Of a stretch of DNA of 64,000 bases, positions 48,176 to 61,400 are shown one piece after another. Numbering within the stretch: the first letter of the stretch is position 1; every line of letters begins with the position of its first letter. Source of the DNA: Gordionus sp. m RMFG-2023 (taxonomy: Eukaryota; Nematomorpha; Gordioida; Chordodea; Parachordodidae); NCBI RefSeq assembly GCF_954871325.1, contig NC_088775.1:26947561-27011560 (forward strand). The letters run 5' to 3'. A program made the translations under genes and the position numbers. The notes beneath the pieces were generated by a model. The model did no database searches. It was not told the DNA's origin and saw nothing but the letters and a program-made list of their open reading frames with translations.

Positions 48176-48668
48176 GAATTTGTCATTATATAATCCATTT
48201 ATAATTAGAATTAAATATTTTGAATATTATATAATTCCCTTCCTAAACTAATCCTCGATAATTTAAAACGCATATAATAATTAAATAAAACAGAAAATAT
48301 ATTGAGTTATTCTAACTTTATTAACAATCAAGTATATATATGGATGAAAATAAAAAAAATAAAAACAAATAAATAACGGAAACGTATAACAAAATGACGA
48401 GGTAATTAATGTATATAAGATAGCTAAGATGAAGATACGATTTTAGTGTTGAATAAATAACAACATAATAATAAACATAATGTGTTACAAATAAATAACT
48501 AGTTTTTAGGTATTGAAATAATTCCTAATTATTGCGTATCGTGTGTAAAGTAATTTTTTTTGTATTTAATCTTTATTTTTATGGAAGTTTAAATAATATG
48601 AATATATAGTAAATAAAATTTGATTAACTCTAACAATATTCAATTTAAATTTGATTATACGCTTTATC

Positions 48669-48914
48669 ACAATGATCGAATTCGGGAGAAAATGGGTTTT
48701 GAATAGCTTGAGGAAGGATGTTGTCAGGCTGAGCCTAAGAAGTAAAAAAATATTCAAATATGAGCCCTTCAATAAATGGATTCAAATAAAATTTAAAAAC
48801 AAATCGCTGCACAACTTTTATGTGATATCTCAAAAGTTTAACAATATTTCTATTTCTAAAATGTTTTTGATAACTCGTAAGATTCCTATGGAAATCAGGA
48901 AGATTTTCTGTTAA
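48669..48914 (+). CDS. Small hypothetical basic protein
   Basis: Starting at the ATG in CACAATG, an 81-codon frame reads MIEFGRKWVLNSLRKDVVRL and continues basic and lysine-rich to the stop at 48914. Codon choice and G+C are more gene-like than in the flanks, and a strong donor-like AACGTGAGTTT sits four bases past the stop, so this could be an exon whose end I have placed wrongly. No domain is recognised and no partner exon was found. Confidence 0.3.
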   Translation, partial: TMIEFGRKWVLNSLRKDVVRLSLRSKKIFKYEPFNKWIQIKFKNKSLHNFYVISQKFNNISISKMFLITRKIPMEIRKIFC

Positions 48915-48961
48915 CGTGAGTTTGAGTTAGGTAGATAACGCATTGGCTCTGTTAAATAGCT

Positions 48962-49148
48962 CGATTTGAGCCGATTTTTAAAAACGGCTAACTCAATATT
49001 TTATACAGAAAATTATTAGGCAAGCCTGAAAATTTTGGTCATAGATGGCACAGAGGTTTGGAAATCTATTAGCGAAGTCTCGAGGCTTAGACAATATTTA
49101 CCTGGCTAAAATATAGAGTTAGCCGTTTTTAGAAATCGGCTCAAATCC
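48962..49148. mobile_element. Small MITE, AGATGGCAGAAAGGTTTGG family, copy 3
   Basis: Best-preserved ends: GATTTGAGCCGATTTTTAAA with AACGGCTAACTC at the left and the exact inverse GAGTTAGCCG...CGGCTCAAATC at the right. The core CATAGATGGCACAGAGGTTT is at 49040-49062. About 187 bases, non-coding. Confidence 0.8.
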
Positions 49149-50039
49149 AGTCTACAACGTTAGTAAAAAGCTAATATTTTGATAATATACTATATAATAT
49201 TGTATTAAATGAGTGGCCGCAGAAAGGGGCAATGGATGTAGCTCGACCCTCTCTGGAAACTTATTTGATTAAATTGTTTAATATATATTTTAATGTAGAG
49301 AATTCTTAAAATTGTATGCATGCTCTGCTTCACCTAAAATTATAATATAATATATGTTTATAAAGATAATTTAATTTATATTCAATTTTAAATAATTTAT
49401 TTTAAAACTTTAAGAGGGCTAATTAAATTTTATTTTATAAACTTAATGTTAACATTATTATCTCATGATCAAAATCATTCTCTTTATCACAACTACATCG
49501 TAGAGAAATATATAAATTCTTTAAAATTTCACTATAATTTTAAGGCTTAAATCTTATATCAACTACATTCATCTTTTTTCTACAAGTATTGGTCAAATTT
49601 CATATTGTTTATTTGATGTGAAACAGTGGCGTAGACAAGGGGGGGGGGTTGTGGGTTGAAACCCTTCCCCTAACCTCCGAAAATTTTTTAAAATTTTTTT
49701 TCTTATTGCGAATAATTTTATTTAAAAAACGGTTTCAATTTATAAATAATATTATGTATGATATGAAAATGAAATATATTTAAAAAAACAAATAAGAATT
49801 TTCAATTTTAAATGATAACATGGTTTAAAATATTAAAAATTATATGTAAAATAAATATTAAATAACAATAAAAATATATTGTAAATTTTTTTCTGGCATA
49901 GTTAAAATAGAATTTATAAATTTAATAATAAAATTTATATTGTTAAACTAATTAGATAGTTTTAAAAATTTTAATTAATTTTTTATAATTTTTAAATAAA
50001 AGAATAATCATTTAATTTGATAAATATAATGAGAAAGTA

Positions 50040-50580
50040 AAGGTGTTAACTAATATGTTTGGGATTAAAAATTTTAAACCTAGAATAGTTTCTAGATAGT
50101 CCAATCGCTTAAATATTTATGCATCTACGATTGAGGATTTTTATAAAATAAAAATTTTTACTCCCCTTATTGATACATTTTTATTTCAATTATAGGAAAG
50201 ATTTATTAGTCACAATTTTATTCTAAACAGCTTTAATTTTCTTTTGCCGGTTGAGTCTGAATACACTTGAAACGCAAGAGGATATTAAGAAACAGAGTTT
50301 TACTCTGATGAATTATCAGGATCGTATGATAAGTTACTTTATGATGTCGAATTTTGGTATAAAAATTTTGACAGAATAGAGTATTCTTTGAGATCAACAC
50401 TAATGAAAGGTCTTTTTCAACTTTGAAAAGGTTAAAAACCTATTTAAGAAATAGCACCGGTGAAAGCGGTTTAAATGGGCAATATTAAATATTTATTAGG
50501 AGATTATTCTAGATAAAAATTTGATTCTAGATGAATTAGTCAAATCTCAGAGAAAAGTAGACCTCTCTTTATAAAATCAA
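50040..50580 (+). pseudogene. hAT transposase remnant of copy D
   Basis: Only the C-terminal third is readable, in several frames with stops. The TNERSFSTLKRLKTYLRN block is the hATC dimerisation motif and closely parallels copy C (ATNERTFSSLRRLKTYLRS). Non-functional. Confidence 0.7.
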
Positions 50581-50704
50581 ATCATAAAATTACTATATTA
50601 TTATAACATAAAATTTTTATATTCAAAATAATTATAATGAATTCTTAGTTATAATATTTATATATTATACTATTTTTAATAAAAATATTGCATTTGCAAT
50701 AAAG

Positions 50705-50995
50705 TTTTGCCGGCGCGAACCCGAATTTTTTTTAAAAAGTTTTGTTCCCCTGGCCCGAATTTATTTAAATTAGAAATTAATTTTTATAATTACTCAAAAT
50801 AAAAGATATATGTTATATGGCGTCTAGTTTTTATAAATAAAATCAAATATTTTTATTTTACATAAAAAATTTCACATAAAATTGATATATTTAGATATAT
50901 TTAAAAAAATTCCAAGTACCGACCCAACCCGGCCGGAATTTTTTATAAAAATATTAGGCCCGACCCAGCACGAACCCGATTTTCCTTCTTTTGAA
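50705..50995. repeat. GGCCCGA-rich repeat inside hAT copy D
   Basis: CGGCGCGAACCCGAATTTTT, CTGGCCCGAATTTATTTAAA, then CCAACCCGGCCGGAATTTTT and AGGCCCGACCCAGCACGAAC. Same style as the arrays at 25.8 and 32.1 kb, but diverged and with a long AT interior. Confidence 0.55.
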
Positions 50996-51376
50996 ATTAG
51001 ATTTTTTTAAATACCGTACAAGAATTACTCATATTTTATTGTTATTTTATTTTTTTTAAATATAGTTATTTACAGGGGCCCCTACAACGGGGGGGGGTCC
51101 GAAGAAACTGCTTCAGTAAATTTGAGTGGAGGTACTTTTTTTAAAAAAATTTTTTTTATTATTTAATTCTTTTATTGTTTTGTTACATCCATCATGATCA
51201 AGTTATTTCTGGTTTATAAATGTAATAATAAGATACCCCCCCCCCCCCCAACTTAATATTTAATTTAATATATATTGAGGGAAATTTTTCTAATTTTTTC
51301 TAAGCATAATATGAATAGATAGTAGCATTCATATTTTAATTAAAATATCTTATCTTCCCTCCCTCTCTTTTCTTAG

Positions 51377-53132
51377 GAATCAAATGATCCCATCAATATT
51401 GTTGGAAAAAGAATTGACAATTTTATAATTGATAAATATCTAGAATTAGAAGCTCTTCAACCTACACATTATTTATTCCCCAAAGATAATAATAATAGAA
51501 ACATATCCTTTAATGAAAGCTTTTATGAAAAAACTAATATTGACAATAGCAAAATTGCTTGAAATTGGGTATTAAAATGAATAAAGTTTTTTGCTTAACA
51601 TGTCTCTTATTTGGAGGTCCACACACAAATTCAAAATGGACATGTGAAGGTCTAGATAAATGGCAGAATATTAATCGTGATATTATTCTGCATGAATCAC
51701 AGGCACATATGATGGCCGATTATGGAAGGCTTTCTCACAATAAAAATTCAATATTAAAATTTATTACACCCCAGAAAGAATGTGTAGATAATAACTGTTC
51801 TATCATAAGAATTATAATAAGTTGTTTAGATTATTTAATATCTTGTAACCATGCCTTCTGGGGGAACAGGCAACAAGAAGACAATATGATGGCCCTTATT
51901 AAAATTATTGCAGATTCTGAACCTGTACTAAAAATGTATATACAACAAAATGAAGAAAGAAAAAGGGATAAAAAAATAAGGGATTAAAAACGAAATTATA
52001 TTCAAATCTATTATCATATAATAACATAAATATTCTCATTTAAACCATGAAAAATATGGTTATAAAAAAAATTCAAAATGAGATTACATTTAACAGGTGC
52101 TTTTCAATCATAGTTGATTCGAAATCAGAAGCAATAGCTTTGATAGTAAGATATGTTGAAAATAGTTAGACGCCGAAGCCTGTTGAAAGACTGATTGACA
52201 TATATTGTATGGGAAATACTACAGGTCTCGATATTAAGCATAATATAATATACAAACTCGGCTCGATGAATTTACCCCTTGAATTTCTAGTTGGGCAAAG
52301 TTATGATGGCGCCTCAAACATGAGTGGAAGAATCAATGATGTGCAGGCCTTGATTAGAGCAGAGGCGCCAAAGGCAGCTTTTATTTGGTGTTATTGTCAT
52401 CGATTGAATTTAATCATTGTTCAATTATGCCAATCAATTAAAGAACTTCGAAATGTTCTAGGAATACTAGATGAGTTGAGGGCAGCTTTAACAAATTTAA
52501 AGGATTCTGAAGATCCTGCCACTTCCACTATGACTAGTGCTATAGTCTTTAGAATAGAAAAATTTGATTTTATCTTATCACTTTGTGTTTTGGATAAAAT
52601 ATTGTTGATAACAAGTTTGGCTTGTACAAAATTGCAAACCATTTCGAAGGATATAGGGTTTGCAATAAATCAAATTCAATTGACAAAAGATTGCTTGATA
52701 AATTTGAGAAGTATAATATAAATTATTGTCTTAATTATTTTTTAATCTAATAGATAATAACAATAAATTTTTGGATGTTTTTTCAAAGGCACAAGATTTT
52801 ATGAAGGAGAGAAATCTACCTTTTGATTTTGAAAGTTCTAGACTTCAAACATTACATTCCAAAAAGGAGAGGTATATATACTTTCATCATTAAATATAGA
52901 AATTTTTTTTAACTTTAAAATAGGTGTGTTATATGTTGCACTTCCTACAACCTCATATACTGCCGAAAGAGTCATGAGTAAAATTAAATTAATTAAAACA
53001 AGACTTCGTAGTACCATGAAAGATTCATTTCTCAATAAAGCCCTATTATCAATAAAAAATTTATTTAAACAATTAAATATTGATGAAATTATAAATTCGC
53101 TTTCTCTTCCCCTAATTTATCTAAATTATTAA
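51377..53132 (+). pseudogene. hAT transposase, TTF zinc finger / DUF4371 / hATC
   Basis: Order: an acceptor-like TTCTTAG at 51370-51376, then DKYLELEALQPTHYLFP. The TTF-type finger follows (KVFCLTCLLFGGPHTNSKW with later His residues, 51559-51700). A broken stretch contains RCFSIIVDSKSEAIALIVRY (52096-52165). The catalytic core has LVGQSYDGASNMSGRINDVQ and AAFIWCYCHRLNLIIVQLC (52290-52435). A gap follows, and the hATC block ALPTTSYTAERVMSKIKLIK (52938-53000) ends at 53132. The breaks (stops or frame changes near 51560, 51987, 52168 and 52722-52925) are few, so decay is moderate; some gaps could be introns. Confidence 0.85.
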
Positions 53133-53191
53133 TTTAAAAATAATATTTATAAAGTATATTTTTTTGCATATTTATATTATACTAATAGATA

Positions 53192-53412
53192 GCCCGTCAA
53201 AAATGACGGGGAATGAGAATTTTCTTATTACTTTTATGATAGTTGTTACCTCTTATTTGAAAAAAATATCGAATTTTTATTAAACCCCCCCCCCCCCTTC
53301 AATCCAGGTTCAATCCATTAAAACTATGTGTAAATACTATGGTTTGGTCAAATTAAATTTAAAGCTTTTACTTGATAATACCAATATTATTTGTTAAATA
53401 TTAAAAATTGAT
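53192..53412. repeat. Dispersed hairpin repeat, second copy
   Basis: GCCCGTCAAAAATGACGGGG followed by AATGAGAATTTTCTTA, alignable with 21186-21373. It lies between the coding end and right terminus of hAT copy E, and is interrupted by a poly-C run at 53286-53297. Confidence 0.65.
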
Positions 53413-54668
53413 GCAATAAAAATTATTTTTGGAATTTATGGGTGTCATAAAATAATTATCATTTTTTCGAGGGGGGGGGGTACTTTTCAGGGGGGTATTC
53501 TGCTTCATTCGCTCAGAAAGTGTAGGGGCCACTGGTTATTTAGAATAAATTTTTAATATAATCTGTATAAAATTTATACATTTTGAAATTTATTTTATTG
53601 TGTATTATCATTAAAATAAATACATAGTTAAATAAAGGGGTGTTATTTATACTAAAGTATTTTAATAAAAAATAAAATCTATAATGAAATTCTCTGCAAA
53701 ATTTTGTTATATGCAAAAATTTTAAAATAATTATTTTTAACAGAATAAGATATATTGAGTGATCATAAAAAATGGGAGGTTTGGGGGGCGATTTTTTTTC
53801 TTCTTTCTACACAGAATGGATCTAGTAAATTTACAATCGACTAAACATTGATAAAATTTTCAGAATAATGCTTTCAGTCACGTATTAATCATAAATTTGG
53901 CCAAAATTTTGTTATTAATATTTTTTTCATTTATGCTGGCTACTATAGTAGTTAGACACTAATAAAGCACAAAATATTGGCAAATTTTTCAAATGCAGTT
54001 TAAGGGCGAAGCCCCCCCCCCCCCCACCAAAAAAAATTTAAACCCCTCCCACCCACCTTCCCCATGGATCAAACCTGGCTACGCCACTGATGTAAAAACA
54101 TACATACACCACATTTTATGATGAGGTATAAATTAGTAGAGGATTATCCATTATTTATTCATTAAACATAAAGGTCAATCTAAGAAATAAATTATTAGTT
54201 TCTTTTAATGATTATTTAAAAATCTTCAGGCAGGCTTGCAAACCGAACCTAAATCAGGGTTTTTTAAAAAAAATTTATGAAAACTAGCTTAAACTTAAAC
54301 ATTTATTTAAAAACTTGAACTGTACCCGTTAAAGTGGGTTCAGTCATTTTATATTATTAAGAAACTTTTAAATATAAATTAATTAACTGTCTGAGATTTC
54401 AAGGTACAAATACATTTGATTATAAAATAGCAAATTGAGTTAAAGGCATAATTAAATTTTAAATATTATTTTTGGTAAATTTTCAATCTTGGAACTTAAA
54501 AGGGGTCTGCCAAAAGTTATCTTTAGTGAAGTATTTAATGCAAAATTCTATATATAATTATTTCATATTATTAAATATATTCAAAATGCCCTTCACATAG
54601 ACCCTTTTTAAATTTCATATTAATATTACGTAGTGTTATAATAATTTTAAAATTAAATAAATGTAATC

Positions 54669-55223
54669 GGTAAGATTATAGTTTGTGAACCATAATTACA
54701 AATGGTTATCCTTAATTTATTTATCTGTTATGATTGGTAATTTTATTATTTATTTTTTAAATTTTTGCTATATTTTTTTTAAAATTTTTTAATAGTGAGT
54801 TATTATACATAAATATAAAGAATATATATTGTTATTTTATATTTTGTTTAAAGAGTATTTAATTGTATGCTCAGATAATATGTAATTAGAAAGAAGCCTA
54901 TAAGTAATGATATAAGTGACCATTGAGAAAGAATCCTCTGTTAATGAAATTTATAATTCATGAAAGTATGAAATCTAAGTAAGAAAAACAATTGGAATAG
55001 GTTTCTGAATTACAATTTGCAAGTTTAAATCCTTAAATATTTTTTACCCTATTTACCCTTCCCTTTATTTAAATTTTATCCTTGGCATCTCATTTTTATT
55101 TAGTTTTAAAGAATGTTGATCAAAATATATGCTTAAAATTAATAAAATTCAACCAATCATAGGATAGATAAATAAATAAATGATAACCAATGCTATTTAT
55201 GACTCATAAACCATAATCTTACC
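54669..55223. mobile_element. MITE with ~70-base inverted ends
   Basis: GGTAAGATTATAGTTTGTGA through to TTATTTATCTGTTATGATTGG at 54669-54738 recurs inverted at 55155-55223 (CCAATCATAGG... ATAATCTTACC). The ~415-base interior is AT-rich and non-coding. The target duplication is not clear. Confidence 0.65.
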
Positions 55224-55465
55224 ATAAATTCATATAATATTGTATATCATTATATATAATATATTAGCATCCATCATTAAATATTATCTTAGTCAATTCA
55301 TTGTATATCCAATGTAAAATTAAATTGATTTAAAAGTTATGATCAAATAGTTTCAAATATATAAAAAAAATGTATACAAGAATACATTTTCGGCAAAATT
55401 AAATTTTCCAAATTGTAAGACGTACTTAACAAATGAAGGAGGAGAGAAATAAAAAAAAATGGATT

Positions 55466-58400
55466 TTATTTTACCAATACGGATTTATCATCTGAGTTTG
55501 AGCAGTCGGAATGAACAGGTGAGTTATCGTTAAGCAAAATCAATTTTTCGACATTTTGTGGTTCCCATAAACTACTTTTATTATATTGATTCCGTATTTG
55601 GCTGTCATATATCGTAAGAGTTTCATTTAAATACTCATAATCATATTTATTGCTTTATTGGAAATGTAAATATTAATATTTGAAACAAAATGTAGTCAAT
55701 ATTTAAAAAAAAATATATTAATAAATTCCCGGGCCTTGATCATCAAAACTAGTTTAGAATTTTTAAATTAAAAGATATATATTTTTAAATTCAAAAATTG
55801 AACAAAAAATAAAATTATTTTTAAATTCGTCAGCGAAAATTAAATTTTTTTAATTCAAAAGAAGTTTATTTTTATCAAATATAAACAAACATTATGTACA
55901 AAATTATATATAACTTATTGATCTAAATAAAAAATTAATTTATAGCCTATGCCTATTAGAGGTCGTCATATCACTTCTTTTAGGCAACGTTCCTCTAAAA
56001 ACTGAAATTTTCTCCAATTTGCCGGAATGTTTTATGTTTTATTTAAAGCTTCGATAAAAGTTAACAAATTTTTTAATATCAGTTGTTGAATGCTAATATA
56101 TTTTTAAGTAATAAACAGAATATATATTTTAATAATTTCTTTATTTTGATACAAAATCTAGAAAAGCAAATCAGCTGTTAAGTCTAAGATAAAAAAAATA
56201 GAATTAGCGTTATAAATTTAGCGTGAAAAAAAGTTATCTAAGGCAGCCTCTTAGATGCGTTAGTTAATTATATATTAATGAGAGCATATTATTATTAATA
56301 TATTTTCCCCATTACTTATATGCAAAGAATTTGTTTAAAGTTTCGATTGAAATAGAGCTTCTGCATCTTTCAAGATTCACTCTCGGGTAATAAAACAAGT
56401 AAGTGATGCACATTTCATCGGTTGTAGCTAGTCCTCCCTAAAAGTTTAATTAATATGATATGATAATAAAGCTGATTAAAAAATTTCAATAATCTTAAAT
56501 TTGAAAGAGTGGGATGGGGGGGGGGGGTTCATATAAGCACCGGCATATTATGTAAAATATTTAACTACTAAGCCTTTAAGCATTGATTAAAATAAAAGTT
56601 GATAATTTATAGGATGATTCCAAAGATACAGGGATACCCACCATTTTTGATTTTTGCCGATATCACGGTGCTGATATTAAAAGATTTAGTTGAATAGCTT
56701 TTCGATCCAATTTTGCACTTAAAAAACTTTTTCCTGCAAAATATTAAACATATTTTTATAATATTTTAACTGTTATAATTGTTAATTTTAAAAACATTTT
56801 TATTATTTATATATTAAATAATTTTTAAAATGTTGCCATTCTCTTGCTTTCTTTTTTTCAGTTGTATCTTGATCTTTCTTAAAGGCTTTTATTATTCTGC
56901 TACTAAGAATAAAAAATTTTAAGGTTATTTTTTATATTTTTCCATTTTGCTGGCTCCTTTCTAAAAATAATCACAATCATAAAAGAAAAAAAAGAAAGAA
57001 AACTTTTATTGTGGTCAATTTTTTTAAAAACGGCCGATTATGATTTCCAAAATAATATTATGTATGCTTGGATTTTTTGCTCATAGATGGCAGAAAGGTT
57101 TGGATCTCTATTTGACAAATCTCGACTCACATAATATTATTTTGGCCAAAATTTTAATCAGGCCGTTCTATCGACTCTAAGTGGGTCGTTTACCAACACT
57201 ATCTCAACTTCATAATTTTTAAATTTTTTTTTAAATTAAAAAATTTCATAAATTTATTTAATATACTTTACCAATATTCCAAAATTTGCAATTTTAATTA
57301 ATCAATAGGATAGTATTTACTCTGTACGAATAATTTTTTACCGTTTAGGTAAAAATAATAGCATAAGGTATTTAAAAAACCAATATTTAATTTTAAAGGA
57401 CGAATATTTTCGATTCAATTTGAAAAATTAATCCTTATTTTTTAAAAAAATTTGCCTTCAAAAATATACAGATTTGGTGAATATAAATAAAATATGATTA
57501 GGTTATTGTCTACTTTTCAGTAATTTTTATATATAAATATTATAGGGTAGATATTGGTGGCATCTCTGCTTAAAACCAGAAGAGGAGGTGCGATGTGTTA
57601 ATTTCTTCTGACTTACGTTTGTTATGATTTTTTTCATTGAGCTATCGTAGAAGCAAGTAACTATCAATTGATCTCCCTTTTTTGTTATTATTATTAATAA
57701 TGGAATAATCTATAAAATGACTGAAATTTTTTTTATACCGGATATAGGGTGACAATTTTGGGCAAGAGTCGTATTTCCTGAGCGTGAGGGCTATAATGGT
57801 TGTCACGATTCAATTCGCCTATCTCGACGCCATTCCTAATTATGCGAGCTATAATCTTCTTGCCAAGTAGATGAGTGTGGAATTGATTAGCAAAGACTGT
57901 TATGCCAGATGTTGGGATTCCCTTAAAAATATTTCATTTATAAAATTTATCATACAATATTTATATGGCAGGATTTTTTCAATTTCCTATTCAAAAACAA
58001 TTTCGGAGAGGTGAAGGACAATGGGGAATCCCCCCCCCCTTTAACGAAGTTAATAATTTTATTAATTTATAAAGTATAGAATATATTAACCCGTTCTCTC
58101 CCCTAGAAATAAAATCCTGGATGTACACTAATATAAATTCTATTTTTGTTTATTTATGCGTATTAATATAGTATATGTTATAAATATATGTGGTTGACTC
58201 TTTATAATTACAACGACTAATTTCAAAGGTTCCTATATTCTGAGTTATATAATTAAAATATTTTTAAATATATATTCAAGCAAAAAAATAATTGTTCTTA
58301 ATTTAGAATAAATTTAATATGTAATAAAGATGATTAGTCAGATGAGGTAGCGCTGTTATAAATTATTTTTTTTACCCCGTTCGTACACTCTGGAACGCAA

Positions 58401-61400
58401 TATCCATGTACCAAAAATTTTTCTTGCCCTGGTGGTATCATTAGTTTCGGACTATATTCGTAGCCAATTTCCAAAAAACCAGTGTCATATTTTCTTAGTT
58501 TTGAAGTTAAATAGATGGAAAATCCAGAAGAATCTAAAATACCTATAATGAATAATTTAAATTTTTTCAATTGGAATATATGTCTTAATAGATTGAAAAA
58601 TCTCTCATTCTTAAATAATTTAGTCATGGCGATTTTTAAATTAAAAAAATATTTGATTTGACCTGGTACTCCAGCATGTATTGAATACCCTTAATGTGAA
58701 TTCTAGACATACCGTGAATTTTTATGCTATTTTTTTAAAGTTTACATCAAAAATTTATATAATAATAAATATGAATTTAGAGTATTACCAAGTAAACGGC
58801 TAAATTGTTCGAAATTTACATTAAGGATACTTAATTACAAGTTGAAATACATTGCGAAATAAATATTTTAAAATGAATTTAATGTCATTTGTCAGCGTCT
58901 CTAGAGGAAGTACAAGGGGGTTGAGCCCACTGAAAAATTTAATTTTTTATACCACTAAAAAAAAAAGGTAAGTTAGCCAAAAAAAAAGAGGCAATTTTAG
59001 ATAATGTTAGCTAAATAGAGGTAATTTTGAAAATAATTTTAAAAATTTTTGGAGCCCCTGAGATTGTAAAGGCTAGTGACGCCCTTGTCACAGGTCTCTA
59101 ATTCAATAAAAGATTTAAAGTTAAAAGTAACAATCAAAAATCGAGTTATTTAACTTTAAAAATCTCATTTTACTGGGTTAAATATATCTATCACCAATAA
59201 ATTATAAGCTTTGTTATTCATACCATCATAATTATTTGGATTATTGAAATGTGCTTCCAATACAACATACAGGGATTGATCGGAACCGCCCAGGGTTAAC
59301 CCGGCTTCTTGCGGAAAAATGAAGGGCTGATTGATAAATAAGTTTTAAAAAATATATGATAGCGTCAATGTGTTTTTTCCAGCAATGTGTTATTTTTTCC
59401 TTTAAATCATTTTTTGAGCCCGTTTTTTTAAAATTTAAGAATCAGATATTACTTGAAATGTATTCCAGAATTTTTAAAATATCTATATTATGAATTGTAG
59501 AAAATTTTATCGTTAACCTTTGAGTCATTTATATAAAAAATCTATGGAAAAAACTAATATAAATTATATTAAGTTCAAAGTTCATAGCGAATTTGTCTAA
59601 AATCTATAGAGTATTCCTAACATGATATAATACATTTCCGGTAAAATCAAATTCTTAAATTTAAAAAAACGTGCTCAAAAAATGATTTAAGTTGAAAAAA
59701 AACAAATTGCCAGAAAAAATATATTGACGCTATCATATATATACCTATATATCTATAATAACATGAAACATGTTTTTATTCGTTTTGTTATTTTGTCTCT
59801 CATTATTATCCTATTTTATAAGTATAGCTAATTTTTTATTTGATGAGAAATTTTGAAAAACTCTCATTTCTACCCTTCAGATTAAATTATTTCAATAAAT
59901 TTCTTTTTGAGATGTTATAAAAACAAATTTTTTTGATTAAGCCCATGAATATAAACATATTTTATTATAAAGTTCATAGTTGCCTATTTAAAACAAGCAA
60001 GCAAATTAAAATTTAGACGAGATCTATTAGGGGGTGACCATTGAGTTACAATCTATTTAATTGTATGGTCGGACTTGTTACATCCTACAATTAACTTATG
60101 ACTACTTAGTTTTTAAATTTTTTTGTTTTTTTCATTATAATTAACTATGTATGAATATTGGATCAAGAAATTATTTTGTTTAATACTTATTTACAACTCA
60201 GTCATATTTTTTTTAGCTAAATGTATTTTATAACTTTTAGCCACTAACTTAACACATTGCATTTCTGCGAACGATTTTAAATTATATCATGTAACGAAAT
60301 ATATTTTTATGAGTATTTTTATAACTCAACGAAATTCGTTTGAGGTTGATATTAAAATAAATAGGTATATATTTCGGAATAAAAATTATTACTTGAGCCC
60401 CCATCGCCCAAGCAACGATAACCTTCTTGCATTTTTTATATAATTTTGGCTCATTTGGAGTGTCACTTGGACCCTCATAGAAATCGGGGATAATGAATTT
60501 CGGAATTTGACAATGGAAAAGCATAAGATGGTGAACAACATTTTCGGTTTCTTTTGATATTTTGCTTTGGTACTTCATCGTATTATATTTTTTCCAAATT
60601 TTTGTTTTTAACGAACAAATCAAATCAAAGTACAAATATATACACTGCATTGCAAATTGTCTAAACTCAAGAGCCTTTGGAAAGCCAACTAAAACTCAAA
60701 TTGAAATTTAACAAACATTTTTCGTAGAAAAAAAAATTAAAGAGTCACCCTCAACATAGTGATTTGTTAAAAAAATGTATTAATTTATTTTATATTATAT
60801 GTATACCTTTATGATATGATGCTTTTTTGAAAAATATTCGGGCAATTTGATCAATTTTTTCCAGTAAGTTGTCGAATTAGCTGGTACTGGAGCCTGTCCA
60901 TAAATGAAACGGGAATAATTAATATATACATTATATGGTTAGCCAATGTTCTTTTTTATATATCAAAATCAAAAAATTACAAATATTTATTATTACTTTA
61001 TCAAATGTAATGTGGAAAATATGTGTGTCATTAGTTTCACTTGTCACTTTACCCGTAACTATTTGGGATTTAAGTAATTGGGCCCTGTTAAACCCCCATT
61101 GGAAACCACTTTTACTCTCTTTTGCCATAGGGAATAAATTGTTTGAATGTATTGAGGCATCGAATAGAATTGGATGAATGGATTCTGAGATATATAAGAC
61201 ATGGGTTGTACCTCTCTTTAAATTAGTTTAGTATTTGTAGAAAAAAATATAATAATATTAGTAAAAGCGCTTCAAAATATTACGATATTTTGAACAACAA
61301 CCCTTTCAGGCTTAATTAAATATTAATTTATACTCATGTTATTTTATAATACCGCCATATGAATTATAATTGGAGTTTTACTGAATTCCATTCTCATCGA

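Larger units (their letters stand above)
43845..48650. other. Gene-free region with hAT scraps
   Basis: No intact gene. Poly-C/G runs occur near 44444-44457, 45170-45181, 45561-45573, 46843-46850 and 46997-47004. Two hAT transposase scraps (47170-47520 and 47925-48175) are listed separately. A (GATTTCTTCAAC)-like duplication lies near 44985-45005. Confidence 0.45.
51073..53534 (+). mobile_element. hAT transposon copy E, nested in copy D
   Basis: Ends CAGGGGCCCCTACA and inverted CAGTGGCCCCTACA lie inside a perfect 8-base target duplication, GTTATTTA (51065-51072 and 53535-53542). It carries a plus-strand TTF-finger/DUF4371-type transposase. Because it sits wholly inside copy D it is the younger insertion. 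Poly-C/G runs again occur just inside each end. Confidence 0.93.
49624..54089 (+). mobile_element. Outer hAT transposon (copy D), interrupted by another hAT
   Basis: Ends CAGTGGCGTAGACAAGG and inverted CAGTGGCGTAGCCAGG are flanked by ATGTGAAA (49616-49623) and ATGTAAAA (54090-54097), 7 of 8 identical. Inside, poly-G and poly-C runs lie near both ends. A decayed plus-strand transposase ends with the hATC block TNERSFSTLKRLKTYLRNST near 50395-50455. Without the nested element (51073-53534) it would be about 2.0 kb. It also holds a small GGCCC-rich repeat at about 50705-50990. Confidence 0.85.

Noticed and set aside
52421-52642. Minus-strand frame opposite the hAT E transposase
   Set aside because: Antisense shadow of the catalytic core.
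55930-56060. Possible extra DBH exon with an AAATTTCAG acceptor
   Set aside because: The flanking exons 56437-56316 and 55652-55466 already join in phase, and the candidate shows no family similarity.
58334-58375. Extension of a DBH exon to the stop at 58334
   Set aside because: The frame leaves the family alignment after ECTNG, exactly where a GTAAAA donor occurs.
60282-60392. C-terminal extension of the AWAMGAQ exon
   Set aside because: It follows a GTAATA donor and the next exon resumes the DBH alignment at PFIFPQEAG.
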